Source: Flavobacteriaceae bacterium (lineage in GTDB: Bacteria > Bacteroidota > Bacteroidia > Flavobacteriales > Flavobacteriaceae). From it: a DNA stretch of 36,089 nucleotides. This document shows, piece after piece, positions 1 to 7,456 of the stretch. Each line of letters opens with the position of its first letter. The stretch's first letter is position 1. Made by a program: the position numbers and the translations under genes. The stretch lies in contig JABDPU010000250.1 in assembly GCA_013042625.1 (NCBI GenBank), forward strand, positions 1-36,089, in the 5' to 3' direction. The notes beneath the pieces are model-generated. The model worked only from the letters and a program-made list of their open reading frames with translations, made no database searches and had not been told where the DNA came from.

Positions 1-140
1 GCATAAATTTAATCAATTAATGTGTTGATTACCACACATATAAATACAAAAAATCCCGCTTGCACGAGATTGTGACACAAATATACGAAATATTTAAATA
101 GAAGCGTTTTTATCGTACCTTGCAAACCTCAAAATAGCCT

Positions 141-569
141 ATGAAAAGACTCGGTTTGTTAACATTATTATTGGTGGTTTTGTCGTGCAGCGGCAATGAT
201 GATAACAATGAGAATTGCAACTTTCTTCTGAACGCTGCGGTTAATGCCGAATTAAATTTGAGCTTCCCTCAATATAACGACTTAAACTTTCCATCAAGTC
301 CAATATATGAGCCAAACCAGGGCAACGGAGGTATAATTGTAACGAACACGGGATCAGGTTACGTGGCATATGATGCTGCCGACCCTAATCATCAACAGAA
401 TCTCTGTTCTGTCCTGACCATCAACGGACTGGAAGGTGAATGTGGCTGTACAGACGAAAATACGTATAGCCTGTTTACAGGCCAGCCATTAAGTAATCCC
501 AATTTGCCGTGCGGACTTAAGGCCTACCGTGCAGAACTCATTGGCAATATCCTTCGGATCACGAATTAA
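141..569 (+). CDS. Rieske-like lipoprotein lacking the iron-sulfur ligands
   Basis: A 142-residue predicted lipoprotein. The N-terminus is a short hydrophobic signal with a lipobox ending at Cys16, followed by an Asp/Asn-rich stretch. The C-terminal half has the layout of a Rieske domain: a YxAYDAADPNH segment (residues 74-84), a CGC turn at 101-103, then YSLFTGQPL and a closing LKAYR...GNILRIT strand. A true Rieske cluster needs CxH and CxxH. Here the first cysteine is replaced (D81-P-N-H84) and the second motif has no histidine, so cluster binding looks unlikely. Cysteines 89, 101, 103 and 124 remain and could form disulfides. Its stop codon overlaps that of the convergent TonB receptor in a shared TTAA. 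The fold assignment is inference from the pattern; the function is unknown. Confidence 0.75.
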   Translation: MKRLGLLTLLLVVLSCSGNDDNNENCNFLLNAAVNAELNLSFPQYNDLNFPSSPIYEPNQGNGGIIVTNTGSGYVAYDAADPNHQQNLCSVLTINGLEGECGCTDENTYSLFTGQPLSNPNLPCGLKAYRAELIGNILRITN

Positions 570-2746
570 AACCTTAACGTTGCCCCTAACAAAAAATTCG
601 TAGTAGCCTGCGGATAATAACCTGCACCTTCAATAGTGGTTATCACTCCTGGAACTGAGAAATCATCATCGTAAGTGAAGTAGTAACCATTCGAAACATA
701 CTTTTCGTTGAAAATATTGTTTACCAGGGCCGAGAGAATCACTGACTTAAAAATTGACTTCGGCCTGAACTCATAAGTAGCACTCAAATCGTTTACAAAG
801 TAACTATCGAGTTTTGAGACTTCAGAATCGGTATTGCCCATAAATTGTTCACCTACATATTTACTTAACAGACTCAGCTGGAACTGATCATTCGGCTGAA
901 AAGTCAGGGCATTGCCTGCAATAAATTCAGGAGAGAATGAAATATTGGTTTTCCCAAGATTCACTAATTCACCATCGATAGAGGCAAAGGTTTCATTATT
1001 TTTATTGCTGCTTATCGTAAAATTAGGTTGTATGATCAACTTTTCACCAACCGATAATCCTGCTTCAACTTCCAACCCCAACCTGTAACTTTCTCCACTA
1101 TTGTTCCTTATAGGATTACCAACATCATCTATTGAACCTGTTAATATGAGTTGCTCATTATACAACATATAGTACCCGTTGATATTTAACTGGAGATTCT
1201 CAGAAAGAAATCGCCATCCCAGTTCAAAATCATTCAGTTGTTCTGGTTTGATATTGGGATTGCTTTCAAAATCGGTCCTGTTAGGTTCTCGGTTCGCCCT
1301 GGCATAAGAGAAATACAGGTTGCTACTATCATCAATTGAATAGGTTGCTCCAACTTTCGGATTAAAGAATTGATATGACTCATCTACGAGTAAATTAATC
1401 CGGTCTGAGGTCAGTCCTTCAGTAGTATAATTGACAAGTCTCAACTGAAGGTCACCATAGAGACTGATTTTATCGTTTAGTCTGAATGTTGATTTACCAA
1501 AAAAGTTGATATCGGTTTTCTTCCCTACACCATCGTAATAACGATCCCTGATCTCGGAATCTCCTGCAAACTGTGCCCAGATGATCTCACCAAAATGATC
1601 ACCCTCATAGTAACTATAGGAACCTCCAAAATCGGCCTCTAAATCGTCATTTCGGTAAGACGCGTGTGCATTGGCCACATAAAAGTCATTGTCCAGCCAT
1701 CGCCTCCTGATCAAATCAGTATTGGTAATAGTCTCATCCCCGACAGTTACATTATCAAGTCCGTAATCTTCAAAGCTATCATCCTCGCGGTACTGCTCAA
1801 AGAATCCTCTTCCGTAGGTGTAATTCAATCCCAGATTAAACCTCCAGTTTTGATTAAGTCTCTGATTCAAATGCAGCTGGTAATGATCCTGTTTATAGTT
1901 ATCAACCTCATTATCATAGAATTGGATATTGCCATCATCATCGGTATAAATACCTGAGGGATTAAAGGTTCTGTCGGTTGCAAGGGTTTCAGCATCAATA
2001 CCATACCAAGCCTGGTAGGTGATCTCGTGGCCACCAAAAACCAGTGCTTTTATCAGTGTATTTCCATATTTATAACCTGCCTGAAGAAAATATGATTTGA
2101 GATCGGATTCAGCTCGATCGATATATCCATCAGATTTGATCTGTGACAATCGTCCTGAGAACTCAAATCTGTCATTAAGAAGTCCGGTACCAAACTTCAC
2201 GGTATGTTTCCTGGTATTAAAACTGCCAAAGGAGTTCGACAATTCTGCAAAAGCAACATTGGCGATGGCATCGGTAAGGATGTTGATGCTCGACCCGAAT
2301 GCTCCGGAACCATTAGTCGATGTTCCAACACCCCGCTGTAACTGAAGGCTCTCAACCGATGAGGCAAAATCACCCAGATTGACCCAGAATGTGCCCAGTG
2401 ACTCAGCATCGTTATAAGGGATGCCATTTATGGTGATATTTGTAGACTGCGGACTTACACCTCTCACCCTGATCCCGGTATAACCCACTCCGGCTCCGGC
2501 ATCTGTAGTGGTAACCACAGATGGTAAAAAGTTTAATAAAATAGGCATATCCTGTCCTAAATTCCGCTTCGCCAGGGCCTCCTTCTTTATATTGGAGTGG
2601 GTAATAGGTGCGTTGGGCTTAACTCGTATTGCTGTGAGCAATACCTCATCGAGGGTTTCCACTTTTGTAGTATCGGTGGATTTCTCTTGTGCGTTTGCGA
2701 TACTAATACCACATAAAAGGGTAAAAAGGAATAAAAACTTTTTCAT
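566..2746 (-). CDS. TonB-dependent outer-membrane receptor, TPP-regulated, probable thiamine receptor
   Basis: A 726-residue outer-membrane active transporter. Residues 1-20 are a signal peptide. A TonB-box-like ETLDEVLL segment follows, then a plug domain (about 45-165, with the GIRVRGVSPQSTNITINGIP and RGVGTSTNGSGAFGSSINI signatures). A long 22-strand-type beta barrel follows and ends in the aromatic LGATLRF typical of outer-membrane barrels. There is no N-terminal carboxypeptidase-regulatory-like domain and no SusD neighbour, so it looks like a classic small-molecule receptor and not a glycan SusC. A TPP riboswitch with its own promoter lies directly upstream, which argues that the substrate is thiamine or a thiamine phosphate. 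The PnuC-family transporter and NadR-like kinase upstream on the same strand fit vitamin uptake. The family call is firm; the substrate is inferred from regulation. Confidence 0.93.
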   Translation of the reverse strand: MKKFLFLFTLLCGISIANAQEKSTDTTKVETLDEVLLTAIRVKPNAPITHSNIKKEALAKRNLGQDMPILLNFLPSVVTTTDAGAGVGYTGIRVRGVSPQSTNITINGIPYNDAESLGTFWVNLGDFASSVESLQLQRGVGTSTNGSGAFGSSINILTDAIANVAFAELSNSFGSFNTRKHTVKFGTGLLNDRFEFSGRLSQIKSDGYIDRAESDLKSYFLQAGYKYGNTLIKALVFGGHEITYQAWYGIDAETLATDRTFNPSGIYTDDDGNIQFYDNEVDNYKQDHYQLHLNQRLNQNWRFNLGLNYTYGRGFFEQYREDDSFEDYGLDNVTVGDETITNTDLIRRRWLDNDFYVANAHASYRNDDLEADFGGSYSYYEGDHFGEIIWAQFAGDSEIRDRYYDGVGKKTDINFFGKSTFRLNDKISLYGDLQLRLVNYTTEGLTSDRINLLVDESYQFFNPKVGATYSIDDSSNLYFSYARANREPNRTDFESNPNIKPEQLNDFELGWRFLSENLQLNINGYYMLYNEQLILTGSIDDVGNPIRNNSGESYRLGLEVEAGLSVGEKLIIQPNFTISSNKNNETFASIDGELVNLGKTNISFSPEFIAGNALTFQPNDQFQLSLLSKYVGEQFMGNTDSEVSKLDSYFVNDLSATYEFRPKSIFKSVILSALVNNIFNEKYVSNGYYFTYDDDFSVPGVITTIEGAGYYPQATTNFLLGATLRF

Positions 2747-2834
2747 TCGAATATGTTTTCCGAATAAAAGGGGAAACTCGGGTGATTTAGTCTTAAGGAC
2801 TTTGTTTTAACTTGTTTTAACCGTCTCTAATTAC

Positions 2835-2936
2835 AGTTTCGGTTATTTCCCTAAACAGCGTTACCTGTTCCAGGTTCAATGGGTATGATCTCAGCCTGCC
2901 GATTATTATCGGGAATTGGCACCCCTTTTGAGAACG
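2835..2936 (-). promoter_or_regulatory. TPP riboswitch (THI element)
   Basis: Read on the minus strand, this region contains the conserved TPP aptamer blocks in order: GGGGTGCC (plus-strand 2918-2925), GGCTGAGATCATACCC ending at 2881, TTGAACCTGGAACAGGTAA and CTGTTTAGGGAA ending about 2847. The helix between the first two blocks (CCGATAATAATCGG) is clear. The closing P1 helix is weak: TCG-TT can pair with AACCGA around a bulged C. The aptamer starts about 45 nt after the arfB stop and ends about 100 nt before the TonB receptor start, so it should control the receptor gene, giving lower expression when TPP is plentiful. The class assignment rests on exact motif matches to the known family. Confidence 0.95.
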
Positions 2937-2939
2937 ATG

Positions 2940-2947
2940 CAAAGATA
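2940..2947 (-). promoter_or_regulatory. -7 promoter element of the riboswitch/TonB receptor transcript
   Basis: The minus strand reads TATCTTTG, a perfect TAnnTTTG box of the Bacteroidota primary sigma factor. The predicted transcript start, about 4-7 nt downstream, falls right at the 5' edge of the TPP aptamer. A TTG lies 14 nt upstream (2962-2964), closer than the usual 17-23, so the -33 element is uncertain. It implies that the receptor is transcribed separately from the upstream operon. Confidence 0.6.
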
Positions 2948-2982
2948 ATATAGAGTTGATGCAATTCCTATTGTACAAGGAA

Positions 2983-3384
2983 TTAATATTCAGGATTCTG
3001 CCGGCTTTGTTTTTTCTGGCTTTTTCGTTTTTTTTCGTCAAGGCGCTTTTCCGCAGCCTTTTTCGGAATCTTGGTTGGTTTTCTTTTTTTCTTCGGAATA
3101 AGAGCTGTCTCGATGAGCTCAAAAAATCGGTCAATGAGAATCTGTTTATTTCGAAACTGGCTTCTCGTTTCATCGCATTGCATGACGATAATCCCACTTT
3201 TGTTTATCCGGTTTGATATCTTTTCACTTATTACTGCTTTTTCTTCTGAAGTAAGTCCGGCGGAATTTTCAAGGTCGAATTGCAGCTCAATCTTAGTAGA
3301 GACCTTGTTGACATGCTGACCACCCGCTCCTGAACTCCTTAGGGCTTTTAATTTCAATTCGTTATTTAAGACATCCCTGTTCAT
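2983..3384 (-). CDS. arfB: ArfB-type peptidyl-tRNA hydrolase (alternative ribosome rescue)
   Basis: A 133-residue release-factor-like protein that frees nascent chains from ribosomes stalled on mRNAs without stop codons. The catalytic GGQ sits at residues 21-23 within RSSGAGGQHVNKVSTK. The C-terminus (about 95-133) is a lysine/arginine-rich tail; in ArfB/YaeJ this tail enters the empty mRNA channel. Length matches the family (about 135-140). It has no codon-recognition domains, which separates it from RF1/RF2. Its ATG overlaps the TGA of the upstream DUF4301 gene (ATGA), so translation is probably coupled. It is the last gene of the leftward operon before the TPP riboswitch. Confidence 0.95.
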   Translation of the reverse strand: MNRDVLNNELKLKALRSSGAGGQHVNKVSTKIELQFDLENSAGLTSEEKAVISEKISNRINKSGIIVMQCDETRSQFRNKQILIDRFFELIETALIPKKKRKPTKIPKKAAEKRLDEKKRKSQKKQSRQNPEY

Positions 3385-4916
3385 GATCCTGAATGCATAG
3401 GACCAAACAAATCATTAACTGTCTTAACCGGATTGAAAGTACTGATCGGCACTTCAACAAATAAGGTGATCCAATTGGCCATACCTCCATTCCAAAGTCC
3501 GGGTAATTCTAATGCCTTCAACGGTTTGCCCAGATATGTTTTTTCGCTGATAAAAGCTGAATCCGGATCGCTGAAATCAAGGAGATCAAATGATTTTCCC
3601 CTCCAGTCTTTCAACCAGCAAACCAAATCCACGGGATTAAAATGAGTGGCACTATTTAATATCTGAAACTGATCGGGTTTGGATGTATCAATTTGTGATG
3701 CCTCTACAATTTGTAAAGAAACCTCTCCCTGACTATCTACCCAGAACGGCCCTCCTCCTGGCTGACCTTCATTCTTTACCATGCCACATACTCGCAATGG
3801 CCGGTTCAATTTCGATATCAGCCATTGACGCTTTTCATCATCATCCATTCCCGAAAAGTCTTTCGGAATTTGAAGATTAAACTCCTTTGAAGCCAACTCA
3901 AGAACAGAAGAAAAAGATTGGTCTTCATAATTCGATCTGTTTAATCGTTCAATCAGGTTATGTCCTAAATTTTTCTTTTTGATCAGAAACCCTCCCAGGG
4001 CTTTTCTGTATCTGGCAATATCCTTATTCCTGTTTTCAACCGCAACATTATCAATATTACTTATAAAAACCAATTCGGTTTCTAACGCATTCAAATTATG
4101 CAATAATGCTCCATGCCCTGATGGCCTGAATAACAAGGCGCCTTCTTCATTTCTTATTGGTTTATTCTGAAGATCTACTGCTATGGTATCGGTAGTGGGA
4201 TCCTGTTCAGAAAAACTAATGGCGAATTTAAATCCGTACTTCTCTTCAAGATCAGATTGAATTTTAGAGAACTTTTCCCTGAACAGGGACTTATGTTCCG
4301 GTGATACTGTAAAATGCAAGGCAACGCCATTCTTGTTAAATGCGTAACCAGTAGCTTCATGCAAATGTTCTTCAAATGCAGTTCTGGTTTGACTACCATA
4401 AATATGAAAGTCGATCAACCCTTTTGGCATTTGACCCAGGTTCATGCCTTCCGGCATTAACATCAGGCTGACAAAGGCCTTCAAATCGTTAGAAAAGTCA
4501 AAATCTTTTTTTCCATATTCAGTTTTCAGATCATTAAAGAAGGGTAAGCGTTCTTTGTTGTTATGAAAATGAAGGATTTCGTCATTATTTGTTGTCTCCA
4601 GATATTCATTCGAAGAAAGAGAGTTTTGATTGAGTTCATCGAGGAACTCAAATAAAAACTTAAACATCCTGGTCGCCTGTCCTGAAGCCGGAACGAATTT
4701 CATCAAACTGAAATCATCTTTACTGCTATCAAAAAGATCGGCGCTCTCTTTTAATTGATGATCAGATAATTTAGTGATGCCCTTCCCGATGGTTGCAGCA
4801 TTCATGATGTGCACAGCGGAAAGGCCTTTTCGGAAGATTTTCAATTGTTTTTCAAGCTGTTCTGTTGAAATACCTTTGGCCTTGAGTTGTTCAATATCTT
4901 TCGGGGCGAGTTTCAT
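3381..4916 (-). CDS. DUF4301 family protein, possible sugar-nucleotide pyrophosphorylase-like enzyme
   Basis: A 511-residue cytoplasmic protein that I recognise as the DUF4301 family of Bacteroidota, whose function is unknown to me. Several segments recall eukaryotic-type UDP-sugar pyrophosphorylases in the correct order: FVPASGQATRM at 74-84 (compare the LxGGxGTRxG nucleotide loop), HFTVSPEHKSLF at about 201-212 (compare MTSxxTHxxT), FAISFSEQDP at 231-240 (compare FFxQxxLP), RPSGHGALL at 264-272 (compare PxGHGDxY) and FISNIDNVA at 284-292 (compare the xxNVDN metal/substrate strand). This suggests a GT-A nucleotidyltransferase fold; it is inference, not established here. Both ends overlap neighbours by ATGA (NadR-like gene upstream, arfB downstream), so it is embedded in the operon. 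No signal peptide or membrane segment is visible. Confidence 0.85.
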   Translation of the reverse strand: MKLAPKDIEQLKAKGISTEQLEKQLKIFRKGLSAVHIMNAATIGKGITKLSDHQLKESADLFDSSKDDFSLMKFVPASGQATRMFKFLFEFLDELNQNSLSSNEYLETTNNDEILHFHNNKERLPFFNDLKTEYGKKDFDFSNDLKAFVSLMLMPEGMNLGQMPKGLIDFHIYGSQTRTAFEEHLHEATGYAFNKNGVALHFTVSPEHKSLFREKFSKIQSDLEEKYGFKFAISFSEQDPTTDTIAVDLQNKPIRNEEGALLFRPSGHGALLHNLNALETELVFISNIDNVAVENRNKDIARYRKALGGFLIKKKNLGHNLIERLNRSNYEDQSFSSVLELASKEFNLQIPKDFSGMDDDEKRQWLISKLNRPLRVCGMVKNEGQPGGGPFWVDSQGEVSLQIVEASQIDTSKPDQFQILNSATHFNPVDLVCWLKDWRGKSFDLLDFSDPDSAFISEKTYLGKPLKALELPGLWNGGMANWITLFVEVPISTFNPVKTVNDLFGPMHSGS

Positions 4917-5482
4917 GATTTTTCCCTTAAAAGTTTATCAATATGTTTAACCGCTTCCTGCAGTCTTTCGTTTTTGGTTCCTTTCAATAGCACATAGGGC
5001 CTTTTGTTCTGCTCTAATGCATCCTTAAAGGCATTGAACATCCTTTCCCTCTCATCTGGTTTATCGCGGAGGTCATCTGCAATCCATGGGACATCAATAT
5101 AAGTTAAGAAATAGAGGTCATAGGTGTTTTTAAGCGCATATTTATCCAAATGAGGATCACAACTTCCAAGGTAATAGGCTTCGGAATAAACTTTGGTCTC
5201 GAGAAGATCTGTATCGCAGATCAGAACCGATTCGGTTTTCTGTGCCAGTTCATTCTCCAGTTTCATCTGTCCGATTGCAATCGGAACCAGGTCATGCGGC
5301 TCGCATGTCATTCGTTCGTTATTCCACTTGTCCTGAAGATAATCTCGTGCATATTCGGGCACCCAAACCGAATTGTAGTGCCTGGCCAGCATTTGCGAAA
5401 GGGTGGTCTTCCCGGTAGATTCCGGTCCGAAAATAACGACTTTCAGACAGTTTGAGGGTTGTTGTTTAAGCTTCTCTTCCAT
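4913..5482 (-). CDS. NadR-like AAA ATPase / ribosylnicotinamide-kinase-like protein
   Basis: A 189-residue P-loop protein resembling the C-terminal kinase domain of NadR. The Walker A loop GPESTGKTT is at residues 19-27, followed by the family pattern VPEYARDYL and an IAIGQ segment, then ICDTDLLETKVYSEAYY as the Walker-B-like region. NadR phosphorylates nicotinamide riboside, and PnuC-NadR pairs trap that compound after uptake. The N-terminal adenylyltransferase domain of full NadR is absent, so this is a stand-alone kinase. Its start overlaps the end of pnuC by 40 nt and its stop overlaps the DUF4301 start. With a TPP-regulated receptor next door, thiamine is an alternative substrate. The fold is clear, the substrate is open. 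Confidence 0.85.
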   Translation of the reverse strand: MEEKLKQQPSNCLKVVIFGPESTGKTTLSQMLARHYNSVWVPEYARDYLQDKWNNERMTCEPHDLVPIAIGQMKLENELAQKTESVLICDTDLLETKVYSEAYYLGSCDPHLDKYALKNTYDLYFLTYIDVPWIADDLRDKPDERERMFNAFKDALEQNKRPYVLLKGTKNERLQEAVKHIDKLLREKS

Positions 5483-6075
5483 TCAATATAACCTTGAATT
5501 GCAAGGACTGTAAAGATAACATATTGTAACGAGAGCATCCCTAAACCTCGGTATGCATATAAGGGAATTGTAATAAGATTGCCTATGATCCATAAGGTCC
5601 AGTTTTCCAGTTTTTTATTCGCCATATACCACATGGCGGTAAAGAAAATTCCAGAAGTCACCACATCGATATAATTGAGAATAGCCATCTCATAGTCATA
5701 GGCCATATAAACCAGGTAGGTTACGACCATTGTAAGCAGGAAGAAAAGGACACCAACCCTTTTTTCCCTGGTATTGGTTCGCGAAATCGGAACTACATAT
5801 TCATCACCTTTCTTCCTGGACCAGTTCCACCATCCATAAATGCTCATCACCGAATAATAAAAATTCATCATCATATCACCGAAATAGGAATTGAGATATA
5901 AGAGGTATACTGTAATCGCCGTGCAAATTATCCCGGTTGGATAAACCCAGATATTTGCCTTTTTAGCATAATAGACACTAAGTATTCCGAATACAAACGC
6001 AATGCCTTCCAGAACGATCAGGTGCCAGGCTGTACCTTTGTAGGCATTTATGAAAAAATCGATTGCCTCGGTCAT
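5443..6075 (-). CDS. pnuC: PnuC-family vitamin transporter (nicotinamide riboside or thiamine)
   Basis: A 210-residue integral membrane protein with about seven hydrophobic segments and the tryptophan-rich PnuC signature SIYGWWNWSRK (about 78-88), plus a second conserved region MWYMANKKLENW...GNLITIPLYAYRGL near the C-terminus. PnuC proteins are facilitators that move an uncharged vitamin precursor, which is then trapped by phosphorylation. Members carry nicotinamide riboside, and PnuT relatives in Bacteroidota carry thiamine. The next gene is a NadR-like kinase, the usual NR partner. However, the locus also holds a TPP-riboswitch receptor, so PnuT is a serious alternative. The start overlaps the PcrB stop by ATGA, showing tight coupling. 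Confidence 0.9.
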   Translation of the reverse strand: MTEAIDFFINAYKGTAWHLIVLEGIAFVFGILSVYYAKKANIWVYPTGIICTAITVYLLYLNSYFGDMMMNFYYSVMSIYGWWNWSRKKGDEYVVPISRTNTREKRVGVLFFLLTMVVTYLVYMAYDYEMAILNYIDVVTSGIFFTAMWYMANKKLENWTLWIIGNLITIPLYAYRGLGMLSLQYVIFTVLAIQGYIEWKRSLNNNPQTV

Positions 6076-6794
6076 TTCAATTCAGATAAAAATGAAGGAT
6101 CTCGCTCAATAGCAGTGCCTATAACCACCATGTCGGCACCGGCAACATAAATCTTCTCGATTTGATCCCTCGTTTTCACTCCTCCCCCAACGATTAGGGG
6201 AACACTTACCCGTTTACGGACTTCCGAAATGATATCCTCGGAAACCGGACTATGAGCGCCGCTACCTGCTTCAAGGTAAATCAATTTCATCCCAAGGTAT
6301 TCGCCCGCTTTGGCCGTGCGGCTGATCAGATCGACATTATCACGTTTTAAAGGCTTAGTCCCACTAACACGCTCAACAGAGGTCGACCCTCCGTTCTCGA
6401 TCAGTATATATGCAGTTGGAATAACTTCGAGCCTGGTCGATTCAATCAAGGGAACCGCTTCGATATGCTCCTCAATGAGGTAGTCGGGGTTTCTTCCTGA
6501 GATCAGAGAGAGGAATAAAATGCTATCGGCTTTTTCAGTAATTTGATTAGAAGATCCCGGAAATAAAACCAACGGCAGATTTGAATGAGGTCTGATCTGT
6601 TCGAGTATCTGATCTGTTCTATTATTTTCAACCTGGCTGCCCCCAATCAGTATCATATCAACTACCCTTTCATCGATTGCATTCAATGTCGCCTTCAATT
6701 GATCAGCCGAAGGCTTGTCAGGGTCAATAAGTACCGCAAGTAATTTCTTTCCGGTATTTTGGGCTTGTTCTATTTGATACAACAGGGATTTCAT
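6072..6794 (-). CDS. Geranylgeranylglyceryl/heptaprenylglyceryl phosphate synthase (PcrB family)
   Basis: A TIM-barrel prenyltransferase that joins a polyprenyl diphosphate to sn-glycerol-1-phosphate, the ether-lipid step best known from archaea. Motifs visible are LLAVLIDPDK near the N-terminus, VLFPGSS, LIYLEAGSGAHSPV, VPLIVGGGVKTRDQ and MVVIGTAIE, which supply the phosphate-binding loops. I chose the start at 6794 (MKSLLYQIEQ), giving 240 residues and an ATGA overlap with the upstream gene's stop. A start at 6815 would add seven poorly conserved residues (MCLCNLL). Bacteroidota carry the group II GGGP synthases. What lipid this organism makes cannot be read from the sequence. It is the second gene of the leftward operon. 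Confidence 0.92.
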   Translation of the reverse strand: MKSLLYQIEQAQNTGKKLLAVLIDPDKPSADQLKATLNAIDERVVDMILIGGSQVENNRTDQILEQIRPHSNLPLVLFPGSSNQITEKADSILFLSLISGRNPDYLIEEHIEAVPLIESTRLEVIPTAYILIENGGSTSVERVSGTKPLKRDNVDLISRTAKAGEYLGMKLIYLEAGSGAHSPVSEDIISEVRKRVSVPLIVGGGVKTRDQIEKIYVAGADMVVIGTAIERDPSFLSELK

Positions 6795-7420
6795 GAGGAG
6801 GTTACAAAGGCACATTTAAAACCATCAATATCGAAAAACCGGGCATCAAAAGGTATTTTTCTACCGGAATAATCGATCCACGACCTTGTGGTCCCGTCTG
6901 CCAATTCAAAAGGAATTACCAAAGTATGGGCCTTAAAACTTAATCCGGGTTGAGCGAACAACTTATAAAGCGATTCTTTTATGCACCAGATAGTTGTTAA
7001 TCGATCAACATACCGATCTTCTTCAGCGTCGAGATAATGCTTTTCATAATCGATAAATTTCGATGCGATTCGCCTGATTTTTTCTCGTTTCATTTCAATA
7101 TCAATCCCAACCGGTTGATCGGAAATAATAATCCCTGTATATTGATAAGAATGCGAAATTGAAATGAATTTACCGTCAGTGAGATGCGGTTTCCCGAATT
7201 CATCATAATAAAGGTCCTGATCGGTATATCCGACTAACCGAAGTAAATGCCGGATGCTTAAAAAACCCTGTCTGTGAATTTCGCTTTTCATCCCTTCGAC
7301 GCGCTTGGCCGATTCATCTTTTAAATCCAGGGGCTTAATGAGCTCATTATAAGATTCTTCAATTTTCCATAGCTTAATAATGGTACCCGGCTCAGGATGC
7401 AATGTTTTATAAAGCGGCAT
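6791..7420 (-). CDS. 4'-phosphopantetheinyl transferase superfamily protein
   Basis: A 209-residue Sfp-like enzyme that moves the phosphopantetheine arm of CoA to a serine on carrier proteins. The two metal/CoA signatures are present: VGIDIE (G105-E109, with D107 and E109 as Mg ligands) and WCIKESLYK (145-153, the WxxKES/A motif). The upstream ISISHS segment (87-91) matches the family's substrate-side histidine motif. The two-domain length suits the Sfp type and not the 120-residue AcpS type. It is the first gene of the leftward six-gene run, divergent from ahcY, so its promoter must lie in 7421-7565. I did not find a clean leftward TAnnTTTG box there. The target carrier protein is unknown. 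Confidence 0.9.
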   Translation of the reverse strand: MPLYKTLHPEPGTIIKLWKIEESYNELIKPLDLKDESAKRVEGMKSEIHRQGFLSIRHLLRLVGYTDQDLYYDEFGKPHLTDGKFISISHSYQYTGIIISDQPVGIDIEMKREKIRRIASKFIDYEKHYLDAEEDRYVDRLTTIWCIKESLYKLFAQPGLSFKAHTLVIPFELADGTTRSWIDYSGRKIPFDARFFDIDGFKCAFVTSS

Positions 7421-7423
7421 GGA

Positions 7424-7450
7424 TTGTTCAGAAGTTATTGGTTATCTTTG
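7424..7450 (+). promoter_or_regulatory. ahcY promoter (-33 TTG, -7 TATCTTTG)
   Basis: TTG at 7424-7426 and TATCTTTG at 7443-7450 match the Bacteroidota consensus, with 16 nt between them, slightly short. The predicted start near 7457 leaves a leader of about 109 nt before the ahcY ATG. Confidence 0.6.
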
Positions 7451-7456
7451 CAACCG

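Noticed and set aside
78-85. Minus-strand TATATTTG as a promoter for a gene to the left of the window
   Set aside because: The -7 box is perfect, but no -33 element is present and no target gene is visible in the window.
2817-3197. A 126-residue minus-strand open frame overlapping arfB and the riboswitch
   Set aside because: It runs out of frame through the arfB C-terminus and across the TPP aptamer, and its sequence resembles no protein I know. It is a shadow.
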